A DNA stretch of 43,098 nt from Planctomycetia bacterium (GTDB taxonomy: Bacteria; Planctomycetota; Planctomycetia; Pirellulales; Thermoguttaceae), in NCBI GenBank assembly GCA_030539295.1, contig JAUNSJ010000033.1, positions 1 through 43,098 of the forward strand. Reading direction: 5' to 3'. The position numbers and the translations under genes are program-made. The notes below the pieces were generated by a model. The model did no database searches. It worked only from the letters and a program-made list of their open reading frames with translations, and was not told where the DNA came from. Below are positions 9,487-18,738 of the stretch, one piece after another (within the stretch, counting starts at the first letter, position 1; every line of letters starts with the position of its first letter).

Positions 9487-10356
9487 ATGAAAAATTGCAC
9501 AAAAATATTAAATTTAATCACTCTCACACTCGTGCTTCTCTACTCCACAGTTGCCATCGCGCAGGACAGAATCCAATGGGTACCGCTCTTTAAAGGAATT
9601 CAGGCCGCTCACGTGGAATGGAGTGACCCTCTTATGAAAATTTCACTCCTGCGTATCAATACAAACGTGGGCGGGATTGAATTTCACACCACCGGTCGGC
9701 ATCCGGAATACGCTGATACAACGAGCGAAACCGACCGACGCACCACGGTTGACTTTCTCAAGGAGAACAACCTCTCCGTCGCAATCAACGGGAGTTTTTA
9801 TACCCCGTTTAACCAATCGACCACAGTCAGTCGCGGTCCTTCCAACATTACAGGTCTGGCCATTGCCGACGGAGTTGTCGTCTCCAGGCCGGAGAATAAT
9901 TTCCCCTCTTTTATCATTACAAAAAAAGGAAAATTTGAAATTCGACAGGTGGCTCCCGATGAATCACTCGATGAAATTCAGCTCGCGGTTTCCGGAAGTG
10001 CAATTGTCCTGAAAGACGGTAAAGTCGTTACCAACGCCGATACTTCTGTTCACCCACGCACCGCCATTGGCATTTCTCGCGGTGCCCGCTACATCTATTT
10101 CATGACCATTGACGGCCGGCAGAACGGATACAGTATCGGCGCCACGCTGGAACAGGTCGGCTTCTTGCTGAAAAAAGTCGGTGCCGCGGAGGGGATCAAT
10201 CTCGATGGCGGGGGCTCAACCACCATGGTCTATATGACCCCGCAAGGTGAACCCGCACTCTTGAACCGCCCCGTTGGACTCGGCAGTCCCTATTCCCTGC
10301 GCCACAACGGCAATAGTATAGGAGTCAAAGCAAAGAATCTTCCGCTGTCTCTGTAA
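9487..10356 (+). CDS. Exported phosphodiester glycosidase (NAGPA)-family protein
   Basis: 289 residues with a Sec signal (about 1-25, ending AIA/QDR). The remainder matches the NAGPA / phosphodiester glycosidase fold (formerly DUF2233-type): LSVAINGSFYTP, the HPRTAIG box, DGRQNGYSIGATLEQ and the diagnostic INLDGGGSTTMV. The mammalian relative removes GlcNAc from GlcNAc-phospho-mannose; bacterial relatives act on envelope or exopolysaccharide phosphodiesters, with substrates mostly undefined. The length is usual for a single-domain member. GAGGG precedes ATG 9487. The preceding gene also encodes an exported sugar-type enzyme, but a hairpin lies between them. Confidence 0.88.
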   Translation: MKNCTKILNLITLTLVLLYSTVAIAQDRIQWVPLFKGIQAAHVEWSDPLMKISLLRINTNVGGIEFHTTGRHPEYADTTSETDRRTTVDFLKENNLSVAINGSFYTPFNQSTTVSRGPSNITGLAIADGVVVSRPENNFPSFIITKKGKFEIRQVAPDESLDEIQLAVSGSAIVLKDGKVVTNADTSVHPRTAIGISRGARYIYFMTIDGRQNGYSIGATLEQVGFLLKKVGAAEGINLDGGGSTTMVYMTPQGEPALLNRPVGLGSPYSLRHNGNSIGVKAKNLPLSL

Positions 10357-10401
10357 AAGAATCCCGGTCCCGCGGCGAAATTCCCCGGATTTTAGGGTTT
10401 T

Positions 10402-10423
10402 CCCCTCCAGAAACGGGGCTTTT
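10402..10423 (+). terminator. Weak terminator after the NAGPA gene
   Basis: CCCC (10402-10405) and GGGG (10415-10418) form a short stem followed by CTTTT, between two convergent genes. Only four G-C pairs are clear, so confidence is low. Confidence 0.35.
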
Positions 10424-10441
10424 CGTCTTGGCCGATGCGTG

Positions 10442-11494
10442 TCAGACGACCACCGACCGGAAATCGTCATCCAACCGAATCAGACACCCGCCCCACGAAA
10501 GCCCTACTCCAAAGCCCACCAGCAAGGTTAACAGGCCCGGCTTGAGAAAACCGTCGTTCATCGCGTCCACAAGAGCGATCGGAATACTGCTCGAAACCGT
10601 ATTACCGCGATTCTTCATCTGATTATAATACACCGCCGGGTCAAGCTCGCACATAACTTGCAACCGATCAAGCATATAGCGATTCGCCTGATGAAATACA
10701 TAGCGGTCAATGGTCATATTGCGCTGCTGGCACAACTTGCGATACCGGTCGATTAACGGTGGAATACGGTCGATCGAAAAGGTGAAAATGCCGGGGCCGT
10801 TCATAAAGAGATTATCTTTCGAGCGAAAACTGCCAAACGCATCGGGCCGGACTTCCGCCGTCGCCTCGCTTGAAGGAAGACGATGTGCCCCAGCCGGCAC
10901 CATGAGAAGGTCCGCCCCCGCGCCATCGGTTCCAAACTCAAAGTTCCCCATCCAGTGCTCCGACTCCGACTGCTCCATATCCGCCACCAACAGAGACGCA
11001 GCCGCCCCATCGCCGAACAGCGGACGCGACGCTCGATCAAATTTATTAATGTACTTGGAATAAGTTTCTGAAGTAATAAATAATATTCGTTTAGCTAATC
11101 CAGCCTCCAGCAGCCCTTTACAGACGCCCAGCCCATAGATATAGCCGCTACAGCCCAGGTTTATATCGAACGCACCGCAGCGCTGCGGCAGTCCGAGCCG
11201 ATTCTGCAGCAGACACGCACTCGTCGGAAGGAAATAGTCAGGCGACTGCGTACAAAGAACGACGAAATCGATCTCATCCCGATTGGCGTAACCCGCGTCG
11301 AACAAAGCATTTCCAGCTTTTTCCGCCATATCGACCGCCGTTTCACCCGGCGCGGCAATAGGACGGCTTTCGATACCCAGTTTCCGCGTAATCTTCTCGG
11401 GAGTCCAACCGGAGAAAACGCGAGCCAACTCTTCGTTTCTCAGTTGTTCTGTCGGTAAATAACAGGATATTGCGGAAATTTTGGCGGCAACCAC
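10442..11494 (-). CDS. FabH-like 3-oxoacyl-ACP synthase III
   Basis: About 350 residues of the thiolase-fold KAS III family, which condenses an acyl-CoA starter with malonyl-ACP. From the chosen start the triad is Cys115 (INLGCSGYIYGL), His268 (VFHQANRYMLD) and Asn298 (NRGNTVSSSIP), with the C-terminal GFGVGLSWGG loop also present; E. coli FabH has the same Cys-His-Asn set. An ATG exists at 11515, but TGAGG lies six bases before a GTG at 11494, and family homology starts there (AAKISAISCYLP), so I prefer GTG. No other fatty-acid genes are adjacent, so a specialised lipid or secondary-metabolite ketosynthase is as likely as housekeeping FabH. Confidence 0.92.
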   Translation of the reverse strand: MVAAKISAISCYLPTEQLRNEELARVFSGWTPEKITRKLGIESRPIAAPGETAVDMAEKAGNALFDAGYANRDEIDFVVLCTQSPDYFLPTSACLLQNRLGLPQRCGAFDINLGCSGYIYGLGVCKGLLEAGLAKRILFITSETYSKYINKFDRASRPLFGDGAAASLLVADMEQSESEHWMGNFEFGTDGAGADLLMVPAGAHRLPSSEATAEVRPDAFGSFRSKDNLFMNGPGIFTFSIDRIPPLIDRYRKLCQQRNMTIDRYVFHQANRYMLDRLQVMCELDPAVYYNQMKNRGNTVSSSIPIALVDAMNDGFLKPGLLTLLVGFGVGLSWGGCLIRLDDDFRSVVV

Positions 11495-11578
11495 GAGTAA
11501 CCTCAATGAGCACATCTAAACTTCTGTCTTGCGGCGGAACGATCCACCCAAGAGCGAAATGGGTTTTATATTTAATAG

Positions 11579-11607
11579 ATTATATCAAAAGCATCCGTAT
11601 TTTACAA
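11579..11607 (-). promoter_or_regulatory. Promoter of the FabH-like gene
   Basis: On the minus strand, TTGTAA (11602-11607) and a perfect TATAAT (11579-11584) are separated by 17 bases, about 85 bases upstream of the GTG start. Confidence 0.6.
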
Positions 11608-11709
11608 GGAGGGCCTGCTTACACGTTCACGACTGCTCGCACGTCGGGAACCAGCAACAACGTTCCCGGGAACTGCCAACACGCCCAAATTCGACATTCC
11701 GCCTTCACA

Positions 11710-11738
11710 TTGCAAAACAGTCCATAACGGCGTAATAT
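11710..11738 (+). promoter_or_regulatory. Possible promoter of the large surface protein gene
   Basis: TTGCAA (11710-11715), a 17-base spacer and TAATAT (11733-11738). The implied leader of about 290 bases is long, so this is tentative. Confidence 0.35.
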
Positions 11739-12032
11739 GACTATAAAATCGATTTTAACTGACTTTTTTAATAAAAATTGGGGTTTTTGGTAAAAATGCC
11801 CTTCTAAAGAGAACGATTAAAGCCTAAAATCTAACAAAGGAATAGAGGGATGCTGCGCGCACCAAATGGGTGTCGCGTCATGTATTTACGGGCGAAATTT
11901 TCCGCCTTGCCCTCTTTTATACCAGATTCCACTCGACTTTTCCCGTCACCAGGCTTCCGGGCAATCGGATTACTGACAAACTGGTAAAAGTGGAGAAAAT
12001 TGAGCGTCGGTAGTATAAATTCGGAGCAGATT

Positions 12033-15000
12033 ATGTTGTTATCGGGACATGGATGGATAAAAAAGGCCGTTAAGCAGTCTGGCGTGAGCCTGTCTGCCCT
12101 CGTCGGACGGGAGTCGTCTAAAGCTGGTAAATGCCTCGGGCAAGCGAAACAGTGCCCTCCACTCCGTACCCATCGGGCACTCGCCCTGGAACAACTGGAA
12201 TCGCGAGAACTACTTAGCGCCGACACCGACGTTCTGAACAATCAAGCGATGTGGCAACAGAACGTCGGCACAGAGGAAACGGCCGTCTACGTCACGACTC
12301 TTTCGGACAGGGTCGACTCCTCGGACGGGCTGATTTCCCTCCGCGAGGCACTCGGCTACGTCTCTCACTACACACAGGACCGCGGCGTAATAAAATTCTG
12401 CGTACAGGGCACGATAACCCTCCTGCCCCAAGAGAACCCACTCACCATAACCCGTTCCCTTTTAATCGACGCGACAAATTCCGGCACAATTACGCTCGAC
12501 GCCAACGGGCAAAGTCGCATCTTCACCATTCAGAAGCCCGAGAACTCTTCCACCCCTGTTAGCGTCGAAATGGCGAATCTGGCCCTGGTCAATGGCCATG
12601 CCAGTCAAGGGGGCGGTATCTTCGTCGGTCAAAATGCGCGGTTAACACTCACCGAGGTCGCTCTTACCAACTGCACTGCAAGCGACTCGGGCGGCGGGCT
12701 CCTGGCGAGCGGCTCCGTTGAACTTCGTTCCGTCTCAATTTCCGCATGTAACGCAGAAAAGGGCGGTGGAATTCATGTCGCCAGTTCCGGATCTCTTACC
12801 GCTTCAAACTCCCGGCTGGAGCAGAATACGGCCTCGGGCTCTGGAGGCGGGCTGGCCTCGGACGGCAGTTTCTCTCTCTTCGATTGCGCCATTACAGCCA
12901 ACCAGGCCACAAATGGAGGCGGCATTGCCCTGAACCCGGGAAATGCTTCTGTTAACAGCTCCGTTACCAACTCCAGCTTTATCAATAATATCGCCACAAA
13001 TGCGGGCGGGGCTCTCCACGCCGGTGGCGAATTAACCGCCTCCAATTGTGAATTCAGCAACAACAGTGGCAAAGACGGCGGCGCCCTTGCCGTCATCTTA
13101 AGTAAAGTCCTTCTTTCCACGTCGCGGTTCCAGGCCAACCATGCCAGCCAATACGGCGGAGCTCTTTACGTCTCCGGCAGTCTCCAGGCCGTTGGCGTCG
13201 ACCTGGCCGACAACACCGCCACATCCGGCGGCGCCTTGTACAATCAGAGGCAGACTCAACTGGTCCAATGCTCTCTAATCGGCAACGTCGCCAAGACATA
13301 CGCGGGCGGTGGAATTTACAATAAAGGAACCTTGTTCCTGGAGGCATCCCGCATTGAAAATAATAGCAGCGCCAACGAAGGCGGTGGGTTGTCCAACGCA
13401 ACTAACGACGGTACTTGTTATATTGACGCATGTTCCTTCTTGAACAACAGCACGGAGTCCTACGGTGCCGGCATTGGCAACAGCGGCAAAAGCATTAAGC
13501 TAACCAACAGTATTATCTCGGGCAACTACACGACCGATGAATCCCTTGGCCTCGGCGGAGGCGTCTATAACGACAAAAACGCCCAATTCAACTCGGACGG
13601 CGCCACGTATTATAATAACTACGCCCTTAAAGGCGGCGCCTTTTACAACCTTGGAATCGCCGGTTTTCAAAACTCGCGACTCACGGCCAATCTCGACACC
13701 GCTGGCACAGGCTTCGCTCAGATTGACCCCGGCTTGGCCACCTTTGATAACGAATCGGGTTCCGTCTATGGCAACTTGCAAGCGGTTTCCGCGTCCCAAA
13801 TTTCGCCACTCTTCTCATTTTACGACGAAAATGGTCAGATCCTGACCGCCGGCTGCGACTCGCTTGCCCCCGTTATCAATCTCGGGACTCTGGCCACTGG
13901 CGAAATAAACGTTGCTCGCACTTTGACCTTCGTCTATACCGGTCCGAACTCCATTTCACTGACCTCCCTGTCACGCTCAAGTGTCTTTGCCAGTGCCTTC
14001 TCCGATGATGCCTCCTCCTCGTACACGCTCCAGACAGGTCAGGCCGTTACGATCACCTTAACGCCCACGGCTCTAAGCCAGACCGGAGTTCAGGCATGTT
14101 CTCTCACCTGGAATCTGAGCGGTGGAGACGTCTTCAAGATCGTCGCTTCCTATCTCGTCGCGGACACAGCGGCACAACTTACGCAATCCCACCTGATCTC
14201 CGTTAATGACACCTCCTACCAATACATCATTACGATTCCTGGCGGAGCTTCAAAGAAGGCAACAATTTATCTCGTCGCCGACGCGGGCCTGCACCTTACC
14301 AACAGCCAGGTTAACTTTGAGACCGGCCAGTCGGTCGTGAATATCGTTGTCACGCTTGACAAGGAGTATCTCGCCGACCATGCGAACACGGAAGAACTGC
14401 GGGTCCGCCATTTTATCGCCTCGGATTTCGACGCGAGTCTGACCGCGGCATCCGCCTCGCTCGTCCCCGACCTGGTCATTACCGTTAACCCCTATTCCGT
14501 CATTGAAACCTGGCAGCAGCCCCCTTTAGGCGACTATCTCGTCCGCGACCTCGACCCCTGTATTTGCGTGGACGCCATGGCCCACAACAGCGTTCCGGAA
14601 ATCCTTTCGTTAAGAATTACCGCTTATCCCTTCTCGGACTTTCCCGTCCAGCAGTGGCGAATCGACTGGGGCGACGGCATTATTCAGACCTATAACTACG
14701 CTACCCTGTGGCTTAACGCAACGCACTATTATAGTACCTCCGGCGCGAAGAATATGCTCCTGTCCTGGTTCGATTCCGCAAAAAATGCCTGGAGCGACCT
14801 TTACTTTATTGGCTCGGTCTACATTGCGGAAAAAACGGCAAGCGCCTCGCTACCGCCTAAGAGCACCAGCATAACCCAGGCCGTCGCTAACGTACTGGAA
14901 GAAGAGGAACTGCTCATCCCCTTCGACGAATCCGTTGAGCTCCTGTCACAAGACATTGTAGCCCGGTCAGCCCCAGCCACGCAATTCCCGCTTGACCTGC

Positions 15001-15050
15001 TCGACCTCGTTTCCGGAACAAAGAAAAAATCCATCTTTTTGGGCACGTAG
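12033..15050 (+). CDS. Large beta-helix surface protein with LEPR-like and CSLREA-type segments
   Basis: About 1005 residues from ATG 12033, which has GGAG six bases upstream; an in-frame TTG at 12000 is less likely. Residues 52-64 read LEQLESRELLSAD, a variant of the LEPRxLLSAD element found near the N-terminus of large exported planctomycete proteins. Residues about 84-110 form a CSLREA-type segment (VTTLSDRVDSSDGLISLREAL). Residues about 140-570 are imperfect repeats with GGG/GGA turns and N-N-A motifs (NGGGIAL, GGALYVSG, NEGGGLSN), as in right-handed parallel beta-helices of Chlamydia Pmp-type proteins. The C-terminal part looks beta-rich, with a PKD-like stretch (RIDWGDGIIQTY). An adhesin or other cell-surface role is inferred. 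The protein ends in a short basic stretch (GTKKKSIFLGT) without a known anchor. Confidence 0.85.
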   Translation: MLLSGHGWIKKAVKQSGVSLSALVGRESSKAGKCLGQAKQCPPLRTHRALALEQLESRELLSADTDVLNNQAMWQQNVGTEETAVYVTTLSDRVDSSDGLISLREALGYVSHYTQDRGVIKFCVQGTITLLPQENPLTITRSLLIDATNSGTITLDANGQSRIFTIQKPENSSTPVSVEMANLALVNGHASQGGGIFVGQNARLTLTEVALTNCTASDSGGGLLASGSVELRSVSISACNAEKGGGIHVASSGSLTASNSRLEQNTASGSGGGLASDGSFSLFDCAITANQATNGGGIALNPGNASVNSSVTNSSFINNIATNAGGALHAGGELTASNCEFSNNSGKDGGALAVILSKVLLSTSRFQANHASQYGGALYVSGSLQAVGVDLADNTATSGGALYNQRQTQLVQCSLIGNVAKTYAGGGIYNKGTLFLEASRIENNSSANEGGGLSNATNDGTCYIDACSFLNNSTESYGAGIGNSGKSIKLTNSIISGNYTTDESLGLGGGVYNDKNAQFNSDGATYYNNYALKGGAFYNLGIAGFQNSRLTANLDTAGTGFAQIDPGLATFDNESGSVYGNLQAVSASQISPLFSFYDENGQILTAGCDSLAPVINLGTLATGEINVARTLTFVYTGPNSISLTSLSRSSVFASAFSDDASSSYTLQTGQAVTITLTPTALSQTGVQACSLTWNLSGGDVFKIVASYLVADTAAQLTQSHLISVNDTSYQYIITIPGGASKKATIYLVADAGLHLTNSQVNFETGQSVVNIVVTLDKEYLADHANTEELRVRHFIASDFDASLTAASASLVPDLVITVNPYSVIETWQQPPLGDYLVRDLDPCICVDAMAHNSVPEILSLRITAYPFSDFPVQQWRIDWGDGIIQTYNYATLWLNATHYYSTSGAKNMLLSWFDSAKNAWSDLYFIGSVYIAEKTASASLPPKSTSITQAVANVLEEEELLIPFDESVELLSQDIVARSAPATQFPLDLLDLVSGTKKKSIFLGT

Positions 15051-15118
15051 GTCAGCAGAAGAGAACATGAAGAGAACGTATGTGTCGCGTTTCCCGCTTC
15101 GTTTAAAAAAAGGAACAT

Positions 15119-15154
15119 GCGGGAGTCACGCTCTCAAGAAATCGCGACTCCCGC
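15119..15154 (-). terminator. Shared hairpin between convergent genes
   Basis: GCGGGAGTC (15119-15127) pairs with GACTCCCGC (15146-15154), with two further inner pairs. On the minus strand it is followed after seven bases by a T7 run, so it best serves the tricorn-type protease gene; it may also stop transcription from the surface protein gene. Confidence 0.55.
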
Positions 15155-15170
15155 TCATTATGCTCCCGCG

Positions 15171-18100
15171 TCAATATTTCGGCACACTTGCCTTATTCTT
15201 GACCGGGTCCACAGGCCGCTTGGGAAGCACTCGCGGTTCGGCCGCGATCTTCTGTTTCAAGACTTCCAGGGCTTTCTCCAACTGCGGGTCTTCTCCCAAC
15301 AACTGCCGTTCCGGACTCTGTTCAACCACAATATCCGGGTCAACGCCATAGCCTTCTATGACATAGTTCCCTTGTGCATCGTTCGTTGCCGAAAGCGGTA
15401 CGTAAACGGTTCCGCCATCCAGAAGCGGACCGTAGCTGGAGATTCCAACCACGCCGCCCCAGCTCCGCTTGCCAATGACCGGACCCAGTTTCAGTTCCCG
15501 GAAATAATACGGGAAAATATCGCCATCGCTCGCCGAGGTCTCGTTAATTAAGCACGCCAGATGGGCATTACAGGCAATTGTCGGATACGTCGTCGGCGAG
15601 GTCCGCGTACTGCCAAACCGCGTGCCTAGCAGTTTCTGATTCAGTCGCATAAGGAGCCACGGCGAAATATTACCACCGCCGTTATTACGGTCGTCTATGA
15701 TCAGGCCCTGTTTCCGAAGTTGCGGATAGTACCATTTCAGAAACTCATAACCGCCGTCACCACCCATATTCGGTACGTGAATATAACCGATCTGCCCGTC
15801 AGAAGCCTCCGCGACCTGGTCCATCCGTTTGAGCACGAACTCCAGATACCGAAGATTCTGCTCATTGGCAATCGGGACATAGGTTATCGTTCGCGGTTCA
15901 CTACCGTCCGGCGACTTCGAAACCGTCCAGGTCACCTGCCCCTCCTTATTGCGAAGTAAACGGTAGGGATTATCCTCACCCGTCAGTTCCTCGTTATCAA
16001 TGGCGATAAGATAATCGCCTTCAGCAACGTCCAGACCAGGCAGTGTCAGCGGACTGCGATATTTCGGTTCTTCATTATGTCCGCGGTAGATGTGCGAAAT
16101 GCGATAGCGATTCGACTCCGCGTCCAACGCAAAGGTCGCGCCCGCCAGGCCACTACCAGGTCGATTCGGAACCACAAAATCGCCCCCTTCTATATACGCA
16201 TGTCCTATATTAAGTTCGGAAATCATTTCCGTGAGCACGTACGTCAAATCACTTCGATGGGCCACATAGGGCAAGAGCGATCGATACTGCTCACCCAACG
16301 CGTTCCAATCGTAGCCATGCATATTCGGCACGTAGAAATAATCGCGAAAACGGCGCCACACCTCGTTAAAAATCTCATGCCATTCCGCTTGCGGGTCAAC
16401 ATCGGCAAACAGAGATGAGGTCGAAATCGTTTTCGGTTCACCCGACGCGGTTGCGCCCGTCTCCGATAATTTCCACGCTCCCTGCTGCTGATACAAAAGC
16501 CAGGCGCCGTCCGCCGACAGCGTATAACTCGCCACGTCATCTGCAAAAACAGACTCCTTGCGCTTACTCAAATCAAACGAGCAGAGCGTTGACTTCGAGC
16601 CGTCACTACGCCCGTAAAAGGGAGCGCTCTCCTTTATATAATAGAGGAAGTCGCCCGTCGCGGCAAGATGCGTATAGTTTTCCGACGCCACAGGCACGCG
16701 GGTCACTCGCGCGGCGATATCCTCAAATTCTATCGGCTTCATGGCCTTCTCGCCCTCGGCCGATTTCTTTTCATCGCTATCCTTCGACTCCGCATCCTTC
16801 TCCTGCTGCTCCGGTTCCTTCGACTTTTCATCCTCTTTCGCCGCGTCTCCCACCGTTACCTCGTCACTTTGCGGACCGAACAAATCCGAAACCTCCTTGC
16901 GAAGGGAAACGGCAAACAGACCATGAAAACGATTCCCCGCAAAATTCCATTCGATATTACTGATCTGCGGATAGAATTCACGCTGGGCGATAAAGAAAAG
17001 CCAATCGCCTTTAGGGGACCAAACAGGGGAAAAACTATCGAACATGGGATTCGTGACCGCGCCCGACCAGCGGCTCGCCTTGTCCCAAATATAGATTGTA
17101 CTGTAGTTTACCTCCGAATTTATAACGTAGGCCAGATACTTGCCGTCCGGCGACCAGTTCGGCTGTAGCGGCCCGCCATTATCATCGGAATCGACCAGCA
17201 CAACTTCCGACGCTCGCGGCGTGTCACTCTTAATGTCCTCCAGCAAAATGGCAAATAATTGATTGTCCGCGTCGTGAACCGCAAGTGCCGAGCCGTCGGG
17301 CGACCAAACCAAATCCGACAGTCGCGACGTCATTTTATCCGTAAGCTGAATCGCCTCGGACGCACCACTCTGGTTCATAAGCCAGACCTGATCCTCGCCT
17401 GTCCGGTCAGAAAGAAAAGCCAGCCACTTACCATCAGGCGACCAGACGGCTTCCCGTTCGTGCGAGCTTGACGTATTGCTCAAATTCCGCGTATTCCCCT
17501 TTTCGATCGGCACGGTAAACAGATCGCCCCGCGCCGTAAACGCAATTCGCTTCCCTCCGGGCGCCGGGTCGAACGACTCGATCCATTTCGCCACATTAAT
17601 ACGGCCCGGTCGCATGGCCAATCCGTCATGATGAACCGTAATCGGAATCAGTACAGGCGCCGTCCCAGTCGCCGCGTCGTAGCAGTATAAAAGCCCGCCC
17701 CGTTCAAACACAACGCGACTGGCTCCGTCGCTACTGGCCCAACGCACATCCCAGTCGTTATATTTCGTGATCTGCTCAATTGCGTTCTCACGCGTGGAAT
17801 AGCGATAAAGGTTCATCGTACCATCGCGGTCAGAGACGAAACAGACATCGCTCCCGAGCCAGGCAGGGTCGCGGTCCGTCCGCGGCGAGGTCGGTATCGG
17901 CGTCCAACTCCCCTTTTCAAGGTCCGCAATAAGCAAATACTGCGCCCAACCTCCTTCGTAACGCTTCCAACTCCGAAAATCCCGGAATAAAGGCGAATAG
18001 ACCACCTTCTTGCCGTCCGGAGAAAGGTCGCCCATCCCGGCCACCGGAAGCGGCAGCTTAACCGGCAAACCACCTTCAATAGAAACGGTCCACAAGTGCG

Positions 18101-18638
18101 TCAATGCGTCCACGCCATTCGACTCGCGACCGCTCCGGAACAGCACTCTCTTACTGTCCGGCGTCCAGCCTAGCACCTGATGGTCAAAACCACGACGCGG
18201 CGGATTCGGACCCGCTATGGGATACCACGTTAGCTGCTTCGGAACTCCCCCTTCTCGCGGTATGACAAAAACCTGCTCATCTCCGTCGTACTGACTGGTA
18301 AACGCGATCCATTTCCCGTCCGGAGAAAATTTCGCCGATAATTCCAGTCCCGGATGCGCCGTTAAGCGAACCGCATCCCCGCCCGAAACCGACGCTTTCC
18401 AGAGGTCGCCCGCATACGTAAAGACCACCTCATCGCCGTGGATGTCCGGATAACGCAGTAGCCGGGTCAAAGCCGCCGGCTCCTCGGTCGGACTTACCGT
18501 CTTCGCCGCACTCACCGCCGTCGCTGTGCTCGCGACCGCTGCCTCTTCCGACAAGACTCGCCTTCCCTGAAAGCTCACACACAGCGACAGCATGGCGACC
18601 AGGACCAACGTCAAGCCCAACTTCGTCCTCATTCTCAT
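15171..18638 (-). CDS. Tricorn-type S41 protease with beta-propellers and PDZ domain
   Basis: About 1155 residues from ATG 18638, which follows AAAGGAG at eight bases and opens a signal-like helix (MRMRTKLGLTLVLVAML). The longer open frame overlaps the upstream gene and has no signal. Two N-terminal propeller regions have PD40/tricorn blades (DGKWIAFTSQYDGDEQVF, SPDGKWLAFLSDRTGEDQVW). A highly charged Lys/Glu linker lies near residues 615-650, followed by the tricorn core, a PDZ-like region and the S41 domain (GYIHVPNMGGDG, IIDDRNNGGGN). Likely catalytic residues are His774 (MHGYDW) and Ser1037 (ETSASDGDIF), matching His746 and Ser965 of archaeal tricorn; the acidic partner is expected near EGYGVDPDIVVEQ. 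Tricorn trims peptides in the cytoplasm, but the signal suggests a periplasmic role here. It may be the last gene of the C45/SDR-like operon (100-base gap). Confidence 0.92.
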   Translation of the reverse strand: MRMRTKLGLTLVLVAMLSLCVSFQGRRVLSEEAAVASTATAVSAAKTVSPTEEPAALTRLLRYPDIHGDEVVFTYAGDLWKASVSGGDAVRLTAHPGLELSAKFSPDGKWIAFTSQYDGDEQVFVIPREGGVPKQLTWYPIAGPNPPRRGFDHQVLGWTPDSKRVLFRSGRESNGVDALTHLWTVSIEGGLPVKLPLPVAGMGDLSPDGKKVVYSPLFRDFRSWKRYEGGWAQYLLIADLEKGSWTPIPTSPRTDRDPAWLGSDVCFVSDRDGTMNLYRYSTRENAIEQITKYNDWDVRWASSDGASRVVFERGGLLYCYDAATGTAPVLIPITVHHDGLAMRPGRINVAKWIESFDPAPGGKRIAFTARGDLFTVPIEKGNTRNLSNTSSSHEREAVWSPDGKWLAFLSDRTGEDQVWLMNQSGASEAIQLTDKMTSRLSDLVWSPDGSALAVHDADNQLFAILLEDIKSDTPRASEVVLVDSDDNGGPLQPNWSPDGKYLAYVINSEVNYSTIYIWDKASRWSGAVTNPMFDSFSPVWSPKGDWLFFIAQREFYPQISNIEWNFAGNRFHGLFAVSLRKEVSDLFGPQSDEVTVGDAAKEDEKSKEPEQQEKDAESKDSDEKKSAEGEKAMKPIEFEDIAARVTRVPVASENYTHLAATGDFLYYIKESAPFYGRSDGSKSTLCSFDLSKRKESVFADDVASYTLSADGAWLLYQQQGAWKLSETGATASGEPKTISTSSLFADVDPQAEWHEIFNEVWRRFRDYFYVPNMHGYDWNALGEQYRSLLPYVAHRSDLTYVLTEMISELNIGHAYIEGGDFVVPNRPGSGLAGATFALDAESNRYRISHIYRGHNEEPKYRSPLTLPGLDVAEGDYLIAIDNEELTGEDNPYRLLRNKEGQVTWTVSKSPDGSEPRTITYVPIANEQNLRYLEFVLKRMDQVAEASDGQIGYIHVPNMGGDGGYEFLKWYYPQLRKQGLIIDDRNNGGGNISPWLLMRLNQKLLGTRFGSTRTSPTTYPTIACNAHLACLINETSASDGDIFPYYFRELKLGPVIGKRSWGGVVGISSYGPLLDGGTVYVPLSATNDAQGNYVIEGYGVDPDIVVEQSPERQLLGEDPQLEKALEVLKQKIAAEPRVLPKRPVDPVKNKASVPKY

Positions 18639-18738
18639 AAAACAGACTCCTTTAACTTCTCGTTCTGTCATGTAATTTGGACACGCAACCGCACCCCAAA
18701 GCACAATTACACATCCACTATTTCTTTTTCCGTAACGG

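Larger units (their letters stand above)
11495..12032. other. Divergent intergenic region, promoters only
   Basis: About 540 bases between the FabH-like gene (minus) and the large surface protein gene (plus). Apart from the two promoter candidates listed separately I see no supported gene. The part at 11740-11790 is AT-rich and contains the palindrome AAAATCGATTTT. Confidence 0.6.
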
